Part shown: positions 53,548-53,551 of the stretch, in pieces | Layout of the letters: every line of letters begins with the position of its first letter | Numbering within the stretch: position 1 is the stretch's first letter | Source of the DNA: an uncultured Wenzhouxiangella sp. | GTDB lineage: Bacteria > Pseudomonadota > Gammaproteobacteria > Xanthomonadales > Wenzhouxiangellaceae | NCBI GenBank assembly: GCA_913057195.1 | Contig: CAJXNL010000014.1 | Location: forward strand, 1 to 53,551 | Reading direction: 5' to 3' | DNA length: 53,551 bases | The notes under the pieces: generated by a model | The model's input: only the letters and a program-made list of their open reading frames with translations | What the model was told of the DNA's origin: nothing | Database searches by the model: none | Made by a program: the position numbers and the translations under genes

Positions 53548-53551
53548 ACTG

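Overview
The window reads as a moderately GC-rich chromosomal segment of a free-living aerobic gammaproteobacterium. The evidence is the gene order: tRNA-fMet, rimP, nusA, infB, rbfA, truB; the rpsO-pnp pair; ygfB-pepP-ubiH-ubiI next to zapA-6S RNA-fau; plus dksA, a sufE behind cysS, a TonB-dependent receptor and lipopolysaccharide-core genes. I could not fix a genus. I see no insertion sequence, prophage, plasmid function, CRISPR array or rRNA operon. Genes are tightly packed and almost all are housekeeping or metabolic.

Layout. 1-2.6 kb: ppnN nucleosidase followed by a secreted TPR protein that runs off the left edge. 2.7 kb: tRNA-Pro(CGG). 2.9-7.2 kb: siderophore-type TonB receptor and a secreted calcineurin-like phosphoesterase. 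7.2-13.1 kb: SNF2-family ATPase, FAD-linked oxidase, pepQ. 13.2-15.1 kb: cysS-sufE. 15.1-17 kb: OmpA-family protein, a triple 17-bp repeat, dksA and a divergent yidD. 17-19.9 kb: membrane-anchored alpha/beta hydrolase, Kdo kinase kdkA, GT9 glycosyltransferase. 19.9-23 kb: rpsO-pnp-DUF6165 operon. 23.2-27.7 kb: liuBCD (leucine catabolism). 27.7-32.6 kb: parC, a membrane-anchored BLUF photoreceptor, a lipoprotein methyltransferase, a TrmB-like methyltransferase behind tRNA-Lys(TTT). 32.9-38 kb: HMG-CoA synthase, mazG, CtlX-like hydrolase, and a divergent dusA / 2OG-Fe(II) oxygenase pair. 38.1-40.7 kb: rpiA, EVE protein, fau, 6S RNA, zapA, ZapB-like coiled coil. 40.8-46.9 kb: ygfB-pepP-ubiH-ubiI-EamA transporter-suhB. 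46.9-53.5 kb: truB, rbfA, infB, nusA, rimP and initiator tRNA, all on the minus strand.

How the genes work together: the nusA-infB cluster and rpsO-pnp serve translation initiation, ribosome maturation and RNA decay. ubiH and ubiI are two ring hydroxylases of ubiquinone synthesis, implying aerobic respiration. liuBCD turns methylcrotonyl-CoA into HMG-CoA, and an HMG-CoA synthase that makes the same metabolite from acetyl-CoA lies 5 kb away. kdkA, the GT9 enzyme and DUF6165 point to lipopolysaccharide inner core.

The observations I rate highest are regulatory: (i) the dusA / oxygenase intergenic region, where both -10 hexamers are arms of one 21-bp palindrome and each lies exactly 6 nt from its ATG, predicting two leaderless mRNAs; (ii) a strong promoter and a strong intrinsic terminator enclosing about 155 nt of gene-free DNA between tRNA-fMet and rimP, a candidate attenuator or small RNA; (iii) a hairpin-rich rpsO leader; (iv) a wild-type ParC carrying Leu at the quinolone-determining Ser position.
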